Assembly: GCF_000426845.1 (NCBI RefSeq)
Contig: NZ_AUGD01000001.1
Coordinates: 248,001-312,000 of the forward strand
DNA: 64,000 nt
From: Bradyrhizobium sp. in8p8
GTDB lineage: Bacteria; Pseudomonadota; Alphaproteobacteria; Rhizobiales; Xanthobacteraceae
Direction of reading: 5' to 3'
Below the pieces are notes generated by a model. It was not told the DNA's origin. It saw nothing but the letters and a program-made list of their open reading frames with translations, and made no database searches. Positions 27,906-36,381 of the stretch are shown piece after piece. The stretch's first letter is position 1, and every line of letters starts with the position of its first letter. A program made the translations under genes and the position numbers.

Positions 27906-29570
27906 CTACTTCAGCACCAGCTCCGTGAACGGCCAGACATAGGCCTGCAGCGTCACGAGCACGCCGACGAGGCACGCCAGCACGATCGAGTGCCAGAACA
28001 CGAAGCGCAGGATAGTGCCCTCATGGCCGTACCAGTTGGTGGCGGTGGAGGCGACCACGATCGATTGCGCATCAATCATTTTGCCCATGACGCCGCCGGA
28101 GGAGTTCGCCGCCGCCATCAGCACCGGCGACAGGCCAAGCTGCTCGGAGGTGATCTTCTGCAGGTTTCCGAACAGCACGTTGGAGGCGGTGTCCGATCCC
28201 GTCAGCGCCACGCCGAGCCAGCCGAGCAGCGTGCCGAAGAAGGGATAGAGCACGCCGGTCGCCGCGAAGGCGAGGCCGAGCGTGGCGTCGACGCCGGACA
28301 GGCGCGTCAGCGTGCCTATCGCCAGCATCGCCGAGATCGTGATCAGCGAGATCGCGCACAGCCGGATGGTGCGGCCATACTCGGCCGCCAGCTTGCCGGG
28401 ACCGACCCCCATCAGGATGCCTGCGATGATCGCAGCGATCAGCATGCCCGTGCCGGTGAAGGACAAGTAGGTGAAGGCGAACACCGCACTCTCTTTCGTC
28501 GGGCCCGGCGCAACCGGCGGCATCTTGTTGATCATCTGGTGCAGCTCGGGCACGGGGTAGTTCCAGACGAAGATCGAGTTCGCCCACGCCTTGAAGCCAC
28601 CGTTGCCCCAGATCAGCATCACGATGCAGACGATGATCCAAGGCAGCAGCGCGCTGAACAGCTCGCTCTGCGTCAGCGGCGTCTTGTCGAGCGGCCTTGC
28701 CGCCGCCATGGTGGCGGCCGATTCATCATTGCCGCGCAACGCCGGCGACAGCCAGAGCTGCTTCGGCTGCCACACCTTCAGGAACAGGATCAGTGCGCCC
28801 ATCGAGATCAGCGACGCGCCGATGTCGACGATCCAGGGATTGATGTAGTTCGAGATCACGAATTGCGGGACGGCAAACGATATGCCGGTAACGAAGATCG
28901 CCGGCCAGACGTCCTTCATGCCCTTCCAGCCCGCGAATGCCCACACCACCCAGAACGGCACGATCAGCGAGAAGACCGGCAATTGCCGGCCAACCATCGC
29001 ACCGAGGATGTAAGGATCGATCCCGGTGACGGAGGAGAGGCCCTGGATCGGCGTACCCAGAGCGCCATAGGCGACCGGGGCGGTGTTGGCGATCAGCGAC
29101 AGGCCGGAAGCTGCGAGTGGCGAGAAGCCGAGACCGATCAGGACCGCGCCGGTGATCGCGACCGGCGTGCCGAAGCCCGAGGCGCCCTCGAAAAATGCGC
29201 CGAACGAGAAGGCGATCAGCAATAATTGCAGCCGCCGGTCCTCGGTGACACCACCGACCGCGCGCTTCAAAAGCTCGAAGCGCCCGGTGGCCACCGTCAC
29301 CTGGTAGAGAAAGATGACGTTGAGAACGATCCAGCCGATGGGAAAGAAACCGGTCACGACGCCCAGCACCGAGGCGCGGATCGACATGTTCGCAGGCATG
29401 GTGAAGACGAAGATCGTGATCAGGTTTGCCACGATCACGGCAATAATGGCCGCGATATGCGCCTGGACGCGCCCGCTCGCGATCAGCACCAGCAACGTGA
29501 CGACGGGCACCGCCGCCGCGATCGTCGACAGCACCGGGCTGTTCAGCGGATCATAGACTTGATTCCACAT
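27906..29570 (-). CDS. lctP: L-lactate permease
   Basis: A 554-residue inner-membrane proton symporter of the LctP family that imports lactate and possibly glycolate. At least twelve hydrophobic helices are visible. Signature segments include FGAFFEGASGFGTPVAITGA, TAPVAYGALGTPI and LGWLGVALTGSDTASNVLFG with QLGLSPVLMAAANSSGGVMG. The start at 29570 has GGGGAGAAA upstream; the frame extends further upstream without membrane-protein character. It is divergent from the SbmA/YddA-like gene. The glycolate oxidase genes some 4 kb away could share a substrate with it. Confidence 0.93.
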   Translation of the reverse strand: MWNQVYDPLNSPVLSTIAAAVPVVTLLVLIASGRVQAHIAAIIAVIVANLITIFVFTMPANMSIRASVLGVVTGFFPIGWIVLNVIFLYQVTVATGRFELLKRAVGGVTEDRRLQLLLIAFSFGAFFEGASGFGTPVAITGAVLIGLGFSPLAASGLSLIANTAPVAYGALGTPIQGLSSVTGIDPYILGAMVGRQLPVFSLIVPFWVVWAFAGWKGMKDVWPAIFVTGISFAVPQFVISNYINPWIVDIGASLISMGALILFLKVWQPKQLWLSPALRGNDESAATMAAARPLDKTPLTQSELFSALLPWIIVCIVMLIWGNGGFKAWANSIFVWNYPVPELHQMINKMPPVAPGPTKESAVFAFTYLSFTGTGMLIAAIIAGILMGVGPGKLAAEYGRTIRLCAISLITISAMLAIGTLTRLSGVDATLGLAFAATGVLYPFFGTLLGWLGVALTGSDTASNVLFGNLQKITSEQLGLSPVLMAAANSSGGVMGKMIDAQSIVVASTATNWYGHEGTILRFVFWHSIVLACLVGVLVTLQAYVWPFTELVLK

Positions 29571-29883
29571 GGTCTTTCTCCCCACGCATGTTTGTGGCAG
29601 GCGGCCCGCGTGGAGAGCCGATCCTGCTTGAAGCTGAAGCGATAAAGCCTGAGCTGGACGCAAATTCCTCGCGAACGCGGCGGTTCCCGCCCGCTCACAA
29701 GCTCGCGAAAGTCCCTGAGCATCCACCCGCGCAGTCGAGCCCCATGCTAGGGTCGCCAGGTGCGACAATCCACCGCAAATTGTAGAGCTTGCGACTTTGG
29801 TCTAACCGCACCCGTTTCCAAAATTGCCTCAAGTCCTTGGCCCTGGGCCGCTATACACGCATTCCCTGAGGAGACCCTGCTCT
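29571..29883. other. Intergenic region between divergent lctP and ABC exporter genes
   Basis: 313 bases, presumably holding two promoters. I see no convincing operator, hairpin or small gene. Confidence 0.5.
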
Positions 29884-31641
29884 GTGAAGAACATCAGCGC
29901 CACGCTCGCGATCGTCTGGCGAATCGCCGCCCCCTATTTCCGATCCGAGGACAAATGGGCCGGGCGCGGCCTGCTCGCCGCGGTGGTCGCGATGGAACTG
30001 GCACTGGTCGCGATCGATGTGCTGGTGAACCAGTGGCAGAACCGGTTCTACAGCGCGCTCCAGACCAGCGACTGGGACACCTTCGTGCGGGAGATCTGGA
30101 TCTTTATCGCGCTCGCGTTCACCTATATCGCGCTCGCGGTCTACAAGCTTTACCTCAACCAGTGGCTCCAGATTCGCTGGCGGCAATGGCTCACGCGGCA
30201 CTATCTCGGCGAATGGCTGCAGAATGCCACGCATTACCGCATGCAGCTCAAGGGCGATGCGGCCGACAACCCGGACCAGCGCATCACCGAGGACGTCAAG
30301 AACTTCGTCGAGCAGACGCTGAGCATCGGGCTCGGCCTGCTCTCGTCGATCGTGACGCTGTTCTCCTTCGTGATCATCCTCTGGGGCCTTTCAAACGCGG
30401 CACCGCTGCGCCTGTTCGGCACCGATGTCATGATTCCCGGCTATCTGTGCTGGGGCGCGTTGATCTACGCGATCTTCGGCACCGCGCTGACGCATTGGAT
30501 CGGCGCACCGCTGGTCAACCTCAACTTCGAACAGCAACGCTATGAGGCTGACTTCCGCTTCAATCTCGTCCGCGTCCGCGAGAATTCCGAGCAGATCGCG
30601 CTGCTCAACGGCGAAGGCGCCGAACGTGCCCGCCTGCTCGATCGTTTCGGCTTCGTGATCGCCAACTGGTACGCCATCATGAGCCGGACCAAACGCCTCA
30701 CCGCGTTCACGGCCAGCTATCAGCAGGCCGCCGTGATCTTTCCCTACGTGCTGGTGGCCCCGGCATTCTTCGCCAAGAAGATCCAGCTTGGCGACATGAT
30801 GCAGACCGCATCCGCCTTTTCCAGCGTACAGGGCGCCTTGTCGTTCTTCGTCACGGCTTACCGGTCGCTGGCGGAGTGGCGGTCGATCGTTGCGCGCCTC
30901 GATGGCTTTGAAATGTCGGTCGATTCGGCCGCGAACCTGCCGCTCCATGAGCCTGCGATCGCGCTGGAAGTCGCCGGCAGCGGCGGCCATATCGAGCTCG
31001 AGCAGCTCTGCGTGAACCTGCCCAACGGCACGCCGCTGGTCGCCGCCAAGAGCTTCGCCATTCAGACGTCGGAGCGCGTGTTGGTGACCGGACCGTCGGG
31101 CTCCGGCAAGTCGACGCTGTTCCGGGCCATCGCCGGAGTTTGGCCGTTCGGCACCGGCACGGTCGTCATCCCGGAGAAGGCAAAGCTGATGATGCTGCCG
31201 CAGCGGCCCTATTTTCCAGTCGGCATGTTGCGCGACGCCGTGGTCTATCCGGCAGCACCCGGCGCGTTCGCCCCAGCGCAAGTGCGCGACGCGTTGATCG
31301 CGGTCGGGCTGCCGGGCCTCGCAGAGCGGCTTGAAGAGGAGGGTCACTGGAATCGGATGCTGTCGCTCGGCGAGCAGCAGCGCCTTGGGCTTGCGCGCGC
31401 GCTGCTGCACATGCCGGACTATCTGTTCCTGGATGAGGCGACCGCCTCGCTGGACGAGCCCTCCGAGGCGCGGCTTTACCGGCTGCTGGCGGAGAAGCTG
31501 CCGCAGGCCACCATCGTCTCGATCGGCCACCGCTCGACGCTCGACGCCTTCCACACACGCAAGGTAGCGCTGGTGAAAGATGGCACAATCCATGTCCTCG
31601 GCGGTGAACGGGCTGCAGCGGAGCCGAGCGCGGCGCGCTGA
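29884..31641 (+). CDS. ABC transporter permease/ATP-binding protein, SbmA/BacA-YddA type
   Basis: A 585-residue fusion. The N-terminal ~330 residues are the SbmA/BacA-like membrane domain, with about six helices and the conserved WRQWLTRHYLGEWL and NPDQRITEDVKNF blocks. The C-terminus is an ATPase: Walker A TGPSGSGKST, signature LSLGEQQRL, Walker B LFLDEATASLDE. E. coli YddA and mycobacterial Rv1819c share this layout; related proteins move peptides or cobalamin. BacA itself, important in legume symbiosis, lacks the ATPase. The start is GTG with GAGGAG upstream. Confidence 0.9.
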   Translation: MKNISATLAIVWRIAAPYFRSEDKWAGRGLLAAVVAMELALVAIDVLVNQWQNRFYSALQTSDWDTFVREIWIFIALAFTYIALAVYKLYLNQWLQIRWRQWLTRHYLGEWLQNATHYRMQLKGDAADNPDQRITEDVKNFVEQTLSIGLGLLSSIVTLFSFVIILWGLSNAAPLRLFGTDVMIPGYLCWGALIYAIFGTALTHWIGAPLVNLNFEQQRYEADFRFNLVRVRENSEQIALLNGEGAERARLLDRFGFVIANWYAIMSRTKRLTAFTASYQQAAVIFPYVLVAPAFFAKKIQLGDMMQTASAFSSVQGALSFFVTAYRSLAEWRSIVARLDGFEMSVDSAANLPLHEPAIALEVAGSGGHIELEQLCVNLPNGTPLVAAKSFAIQTSERVLVTGPSGSGKSTLFRAIAGVWPFGTGTVVIPEKAKLMMLPQRPYFPVGMLRDAVVYPAAPGAFAPAQVRDALIAVGLPGLAERLEEEGHWNRMLSLGEQQRLGLARALLHMPDYLFLDEATASLDEPSEARLYRLLAEKLPQATIVSIGHRSTLDAFHTRKVALVKDGTIHVLGGERAAAEPSAAR

Positions 31642-31798
31642 GGCGGAGCGCAAGCCGCATCTGTTCTCCTCCGAATTGAAGCCAAGTCCCTCCCGGCGAG
31701 AAGGCGCTCGGTGGCTGTTCGCTGCCGCTGCTGCTTCGCCATGGCCGGCCTCGTCCCGGCCATCCGCGCGCTCGTTGTGCGGCGCTGCCAAGGACGTG

Positions 31799-31823
31799 GA
31801 TGCCCGGGCCAAGCCCGGGCATG
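31799..31823. repeat. Short palindromic repeat
   Basis: ATGCCCGGG (31800-31808), loop CCAAG, CCCGGGCAT (31814-31822). It shares loop and flanks with the elements at 24264 and 53395 (GGAT before, GAC after), so it is probably the same repeat family. It lies between two convergent genes. Confidence 0.6.
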
Positions 31824-31850
31824 ACTTTCGTGAAGAGACCGCAGCCAAAG

Positions 31851-31880
31851 CAAAAGGGCGGCAGGTTGCCCTGCCGCCCT
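31851..31880 (-). terminator. Terminator of the TorF-like porin gene
   Basis: Stem GGGCGGCAG / CTGCCGCCC (31856-31864, 31871-31879). On the minus strand it is followed by TTTTGCTTT, 23 bases past the porin stop. Confidence 0.82.
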
Positions 31881-31902
31881 CGCCAAGTCGCTTGGAAGAA
31901 AC

Positions 31903-32919
31903 TTACTTCAGGTTGGTCATCGCCGTCAGATCGAACGAGAGCTTGGCGATGCCGGTCGCGCCGCACCACTTGGAGCCGGCTCCGCCGGGGTTGATCGGGG
32001 TCGCATTGGTCGTTCCGCCGGCGGTATAGTCGCTGGTGAAGGCATTGCAATCACCCCTGCTCAGGTCGGTGTCGGAGTAACGGAGATCCAACGTCATGAC
32101 CTTGTAGGTGAAGCCGACACCGATATTCCAGGTGTTGTAGTCGGCATATTTGATGCCGTTCGGGAACGGGCCGCCACCCAGCGGGCTGGCAATGCCCGTG
32201 CCATAGAACGAATCGGAGGTGCCGAACCACTGACGGCCGAACTCGCCGGACACGTACATCCCGACGCCGCTCGCGCCGAAGGTGGTGCTCGGCGCTATCC
32301 ATTTGGCCGTGACCGAAGTGTAGTTGCCCCAAGCCCCGGTGTTGAGGAAGTTCGGCGAATAGAACTCGCTGATGCCGAATGCCCAATTGTCATTCACCGT
32401 GTAGGTCATCTTGCCGTAGACTTCGAAGAAGCTGACATCCCTCTTCATGACGTTGCCGTTGAGCAGGGCGTTGGCGGCACACTCGGCGCTGAGCGGATTG
32501 CCGGCGGTGTCGGTTGCTGCGCCGTAATAGCAGGTCCCACCCGGATACAGGTAACCCCAGACGCCGATGTCGAAGGCGAACGCACCGAAGGTCGGGCGAA
32601 TACCGCCGTAGACATCGATCTCGGCCGCCGCGCGGTTCGGGAAGGAGATGCTCTCACCGGCGAGGCCGATATAGAGCTGGAGATCCTTGGTGACGTTGTA
32701 GCGCGGCTCGAAATAGGCGGCGACCGACGGTTTGTGGTTCGACTGGGTGATGCCGCGGAAGACGTAGTTGCTCATGATCGCGCCGCCGAAGGCGATATCC
32801 CAAGGGTCGAAGGCCGGGGGCGGCGAGGCCTTCAGCGCCTTCACACGCAAATCCGCCGCGAAAGCCGAACCCGTCGTCACCATTGCCAGCGCCGTTGCCA
32901 ACAAAGCCACTTTTTTCAT
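31903..32919 (-). CDS. TorF-family putative porin
   Basis: A 338-residue outer-membrane beta-barrel protein. The signal peptide MKKVALLATALAMVTTGSAFA is cleaved before ADLRVKAL. The mature start, PWDIAFGGAIMSNYVFRGIT, is characteristic of TorF-type putative porins. Alternating aromatic/hydrophobic strands continue to a C-terminus rich in barrel strands (TGIAKLSFDLTAMTNLK). Four Cys are present in predicted loops. I chose ATG 32919, preceded by GGGGAT; an in-frame ATG at 32931 is possible. Confidence 0.85.
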   Translation of the reverse strand: MKKVALLATALAMVTTGSAFAADLRVKALKASPPPAFDPWDIAFGGAIMSNYVFRGITQSNHKPSVAAYFEPRYNVTKDLQLYIGLAGESISFPNRAAAEIDVYGGIRPTFGAFAFDIGVWGYLYPGGTCYYGAATDTAGNPLSAECAANALLNGNVMKRDVSFFEVYGKMTYTVNDNWAFGISEFYSPNFLNTGAWGNYTSVTAKWIAPSTTFGASGVGMYVSGEFGRQWFGTSDSFYGTGIASPLGGGPFPNGIKYADYNTWNIGVGFTYKVMTLDLRYSDTDLSRGDCNAFTSDYTAGGTTNATPINPGGAGSKWCGATGIAKLSFDLTAMTNLK

Positions 32920-33309
32920 TTCGATCCCCATCGCCAGTTCTTACTCGGTCGGATCCCGGAAGCCCCCCGGGGGCATACGACCCATCTGCAAAATTGCGTG
33001 ACTGCGACAATTTGAATTGAGGGGCGTGAACCGAGAAGCAAAAAGGGCGGGCATCTGCCGACTTTTTGGGCGTTTTGACGGTTTCACGAAAGGTTGTCCG
33101 CCTGTGTGGCTTCTTGATCACATTATTTGCATTCCAAAGTGCAGAGGAGCCCCGTGTTAGTCCGGACATCGTTGGCCGGCGTGATCCCAGGGCCACGAAT
33201 CAGATCGCGCGGAGGAACGCGGCGGTCCACCCTGCCTGCAACGATGCAAAAAGGCCGCAGCGCCCGGCGCTGCGGCCTTCTGTTCTTCCAAGGGGACGGA
33301 AAGTCCGAC
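32920..33309. other. Intergenic region upstream of the porin gene
   Basis: 390 bases containing the porin promoter region and the terminator of the histone H1-like gene. CCCCC/GGGGG forms a short hairpin near 32965. No gene is convincing on either strand. Confidence 0.5.
33247..33279 (-). terminator. Terminator of the histone H1-like gene
   Basis: AAGGCCGCAGCG pairs with CGCTGCGGCCTT (33251-33262, 33268-33279). On the minus strand it is followed by TTTTTGC. It lies about 30 bases beyond the stop of the H1-like gene. Confidence 0.85.
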
Positions 33310-33687
33310 CTACCCCTGACCCTCGGCAGCCGCCGCCGGCTCCGCAGAAGGCGAAGGCATCGCCCAGCTAGTCTCGGCGGCAGGCTCGGCAGCCGGAGCT
33401 TCCGCCGGTGCTGACGGCTTCGGAGCAGGAGCTGCCTTCGCCTTCTTCGGTGCCGCTTTCCTTGCGGCTTTCTTGGGTGCGGCCTTCCTGGCCGACTTTG
33501 CCGCGCCCTTCTTGGCGGCTTTCTTCGGGGCGGCCTTCTTGGCAGATTTCTTTGCAGTCTTCTTCGTAGCTTTCTTAGCCGACCTTTTCGCGGACTTCTT
33601 GGCTGCTTTCTTGGTTGCTTTCTTGGCCGCTACAGCCTTCTTGGCCTTTCTGGCCTTCTTGCTTTTCTTCTTCTTCGCTTTCGCCAT
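33310..33687 (-). CDS. Histone H1-like Lys/Ala-rich protein
   Basis: A 125-residue protein. Residues 1 to ~90 are built from degenerate KKAxKK/AAKK repeats like the tail of histone H1 and bacterial H1-like proteins, implying nonspecific DNA binding and nucleoid compaction. The final ~35 residues switch to Pro/Ala/Glu (APAEAPAAEPAAE). AGGAGG lies just upstream of ATG 33687. Such sequences are low-complexity, so homology is by composition. It stands alone with its own terminator, about 80 bases downstream of glcF. Confidence 0.85.
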   Translation of the reverse strand: MAKAKKKKSKKARKAKKAVAAKKATKKAAKKSAKRSAKKATKKTAKKSAKKAAPKKAAKKGAAKSARKAAPKKAARKAAPKKAKAAPAPKPSAPAEAPAAEPAAETSWAMPSPSAEPAAAAEGQG

Positions 33688-33771
33688 CGTGGTCCTCCTG
33701 TTGCCGCCGAACAATGGTCGATCGGGCGTCTTCAGTCGTCACCTCGGGAGGAAGGCTCAGGCTCTGAAAGC

Positions 33772-35094
33772 TCAAACCTGCGCGTTCAGTGCCGGCCGCG
33801 ACCCGCCCGTAGCCCAATCGAGAAGCTCAATCGTGTGTACGACCGGAACTGACGTGCCACTGGCAATCTGCACCATGCAGCCGATATTGCCCGCGGCAAT
33901 CATATCCGGCTTGACGCTCACGATGTTGGCGACCTTGCGATCGCGCAACCGACCCGCAAGCTCAGGCTGGAGGATGTTGTAGGTCCCCGCCGAACCGCAA
34001 CACAAATGGCTCTCCGGCACATCTTTCACCACGAATCCATTCTTGGAAAGCAATTCTTTCGGAAGGCTCGTGATTTTCTGCCCGTGCTGCAACGAACACG
34101 CCGAGTGATAAGCGACGACGATGTTCTCCTGCCGCGCGGCGGTCGAGAGTTCGAGGCCGGCGACGTATTCGGTGATGTCCTTGGCGAGCGACGACACCTT
34201 GGCCGCATCGGCCGCGAAGGCGGCCTCCTCGCGCAGGAGATAGCCATAATCCTTGATGACCGTGCCGCAGCCCGAGGTCGTCACGAGGATGGCATCGAGC
34301 CCCTCGCCGGCCGCTTCCTTCCGCCATGCCGCGACATTGGCGCGAGCTCGCGCCAAGGCATCCTGGTCGTCGCCGAGGTGATGGGTCAGCGCGCCGCAGC
34401 ACTGCTCGTCCCTGACAAGGACAACCTCGATGCCGTGGCGCGTCAGCAGATTGATGGCGGCCTGATTGATGCGCGGCGCCAGCACCTGCTGGGCGCAGCC
34501 CTGGAGCAGCGCCACACGTCCGCGCTTCTTGCCGAGCGCTGCGAACACGCTGCCTGCAGCAGGCCCTGCCGGTGGCAGCCGGTTCGGCGCCAGCGCCAGC
34601 ATCGCCTTGATGCGATGGATCAATCCGGGTGTGGCCGAAGGCCGGGGCGTCGGCAACAAGACGCCCAGCGGACGGGCGAGCCGCGCCAGCCACATGCTGA
34701 GGCGGAAGCGCTGCGGATCCGGGAGCACGAAGGCCAGCACGCGGCGCAGCAGCCGCTCGGTCAAGGGCCGCTGATAGCGCTGCTCGATGCGGACCCTGGC
34801 CTGGTCGACGAGATGCATGTAGTTCACGCCCGAGGGGCAGGTCGTCATGCAGGCAAGGCACGACAGGCAGCGGTCTATATGCTTGACCACCTCGGCCGTC
34901 GGCGCCTGGTCCTTTTCCAGCATCTCCTTGATCAGGTAGATGCGGCCGCGGGGGCTATCGAGCTCGTCCCCGAGCAAAACATAGGTCGGACAGGTCGCGG
35001 TGCAGAAGCCGCAATGGACGCAAGCACGCAGGATCTTGTCGGCTTCCGCGATATCGGGGTCGGCGAGCTGCGCCAGTGAGAATTCGGTCTTCAT
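33772..35094 (-). CDS. glcF: Glycolate oxidase iron-sulfur subunit
   Basis: The 440-residue GlcF passes electrons from the flavin subunits of glycolate dehydrogenase to the respiratory chain. Two ferredoxin-type clusters are visible: CVHCGFCTATCPTY (about residue 26) and CLSCLACMTTCPSGVNY (about residue 78). Two cysteine-rich CCG-type domains follow (EQCCGALTHHLG; SHLCCGSAGTYNI). ATGA overlap joins it to glcE. The start at 35094 (MKTEFSLAQ) is fixed by this overlap. Confidence 0.94.
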   Translation of the reverse strand: MKTEFSLAQLADPDIAEADKILRACVHCGFCTATCPTYVLLGDELDSPRGRIYLIKEMLEKDQAPTAEVVKHIDRCLSCLACMTTCPSGVNYMHLVDQARVRIEQRYQRPLTERLLRRVLAFVLPDPQRFRLSMWLARLARPLGVLLPTPRPSATPGLIHRIKAMLALAPNRLPPAGPAAGSVFAALGKKRGRVALLQGCAQQVLAPRINQAAINLLTRHGIEVVLVRDEQCCGALTHHLGDDQDALARARANVAAWRKEAAGEGLDAILVTTSGCGTVIKDYGYLLREEAAFAADAAKVSSLAKDITEYVAGLELSTAARQENIVVAYHSACSLQHGQKITSLPKELLSKNGFVVKDVPESHLCCGSAGTYNILQPELAGRLRDRKVANIVSVKPDMIAAGNIGCMVQIASGTSVPVVHTIELLDWATGGSRPALNAQV

Positions 35095-36329
35095 GCCGTA
35101 GCGCCCCGGCTCAAGCGGCCCCGGTTGAGAATGGCCTTCGGATCGAAGCTGGCGCGCACCCTCTCGCTCAGCGCGGCGATGCCCGGCTCTTGCGGATGAA
35201 ATACATCGACGTCGCGCCTGACCTCCTCTTCCGCCCGGATCAGCGTGGCATGTCCTCCGGCCGCACTCACGCGTGCGCGCACGACCGGGGCATGGGCATC
35301 CGACTTCGGCGGCAATGCCGCCCAGATCAGCCCGCCGCCCCAATCGTAGATCAAATCGCCCCCCGTCTCGCGGGCCAGTTGGGTGCCGAGTGCCGCGCCC
35401 GAGGCCGGCGGGCAGACGATCCGCCACACCGGCCAGGCGCCGAGCGCGCCGGTCGCCGCGAACGGCAGCACATCGCGGATCGTGGTCCACAGCGCCTCAG
35501 ATGCGCCATCCTCGACCAGGGTCGCGGTCCCGAACGACGCCAGCAGTTCGCGCAGCGATCCGGCGCGGTGCGCGACAGACGCCGTGATCCCTTCGAGCCG
35601 CAGCACGGTCAGCGGCTCGCCCTCACCCGCGACGTCGCCTAGCCCCTCGACCTTGGCCCGGAGTTCCGATTTCGGCAGATGCGCGGCACCGGAGACGTCG
35701 AAGGGCGAGCCCAGCGCCGCGGTCATGGCCTTGTTGGCGGCGGCATCATCCAGCCCACGCAGCAGCAGCGTCCGCTCGGCTTCCGGCTTCGGCATCACCT
35801 TGAGCGTAACCTCCGTCATCACCGACAGCGTGCCCCAGGAACCGGCGAGAAGCTTGCAGAGGTCGTAGCCGGTGACGTTCTTCACCACCTTGCCGCCGGT
35901 CTTGAAGCTGTCGCCAAAGCCGGAGACGGCGTGCGCCCCGAGCAGGTGATCGCGCGCGCCCCCGGCCCTGATCCGCCGTGGACCGGCAAGCCCGGCCGCG
36001 ATCATGCCGCCGATAGTGCCTGACATGGGCGTGCCGAGCAGCGGAGCGGTGTTCATCGGCTCAAAGGCGAATTGCTGGTTCTTGGCATCGATCAGCGACT
36101 GCACGTCGCCCAGCGGCGCACCGGCTTGGAGCGTGACGATCAGCTCATTTGGCTCGTAGGACGTGACGGCATTCAAGGCCGAGACGTCGAGCACGGCATT
36201 GGTCGCCATCGCGTGGCCGATGCTGCGCTTACTGCCATGGCCTATGATCTCGAGCGGCTGCTCGTTCGCAATCGCCGCGCGTACCACCTCTTCAACGTCT
36301 TTGGCGTCTCTGACTCTGAGCGTATCCAC
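35091..36329 (-). CDS. glcE: Glycolate oxidase FAD-binding subunit
   Basis: The 412-residue GlcE is an FAD_binding_4-type flavoprotein of the glycolate oxidase complex. N-terminal features are IIGHGSKRSIG and VTLQAGAPLGDVQ; the middle has GTPMSGTIGGMIAAGLAGPRR and FKTGGKVVKNVTGYDLCKL, typical of GlcE. It follows glcD by 52 bases and overlaps glcF by 4. The last few residues are HPQEPGIAAL... then LNRGRL, as in family members. Confidence 0.93.
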   Translation of the reverse strand: MDTLRVRDAKDVEEVVRAAIANEQPLEIIGHGSKRSIGHAMATNAVLDVSALNAVTSYEPNELIVTLQAGAPLGDVQSLIDAKNQQFAFEPMNTAPLLGTPMSGTIGGMIAAGLAGPRRIRAGGARDHLLGAHAVSGFGDSFKTGGKVVKNVTGYDLCKLLAGSWGTLSVMTEVTLKVMPKPEAERTLLLRGLDDAAANKAMTAALGSPFDVSGAAHLPKSELRAKVEGLGDVAGEGEPLTVLRLEGITASVAHRAGSLRELLASFGTATLVEDGASEALWTTIRDVLPFAATGALGAWPVWRIVCPPASGAALGTQLARETGGDLIYDWGGGLIWAALPPKSDAHAPVVRARVSAAGGHATLIRAEEEVRRDVDVFHPQEPGIAALSERVRASFDPKAILNRGRLSRGATA

Positions 36330-36381
36330 GGGAAAAGCCGGTAGCGAAGTTTGCGAGGGAAAGCAATTCGTTCAGCGCAGA

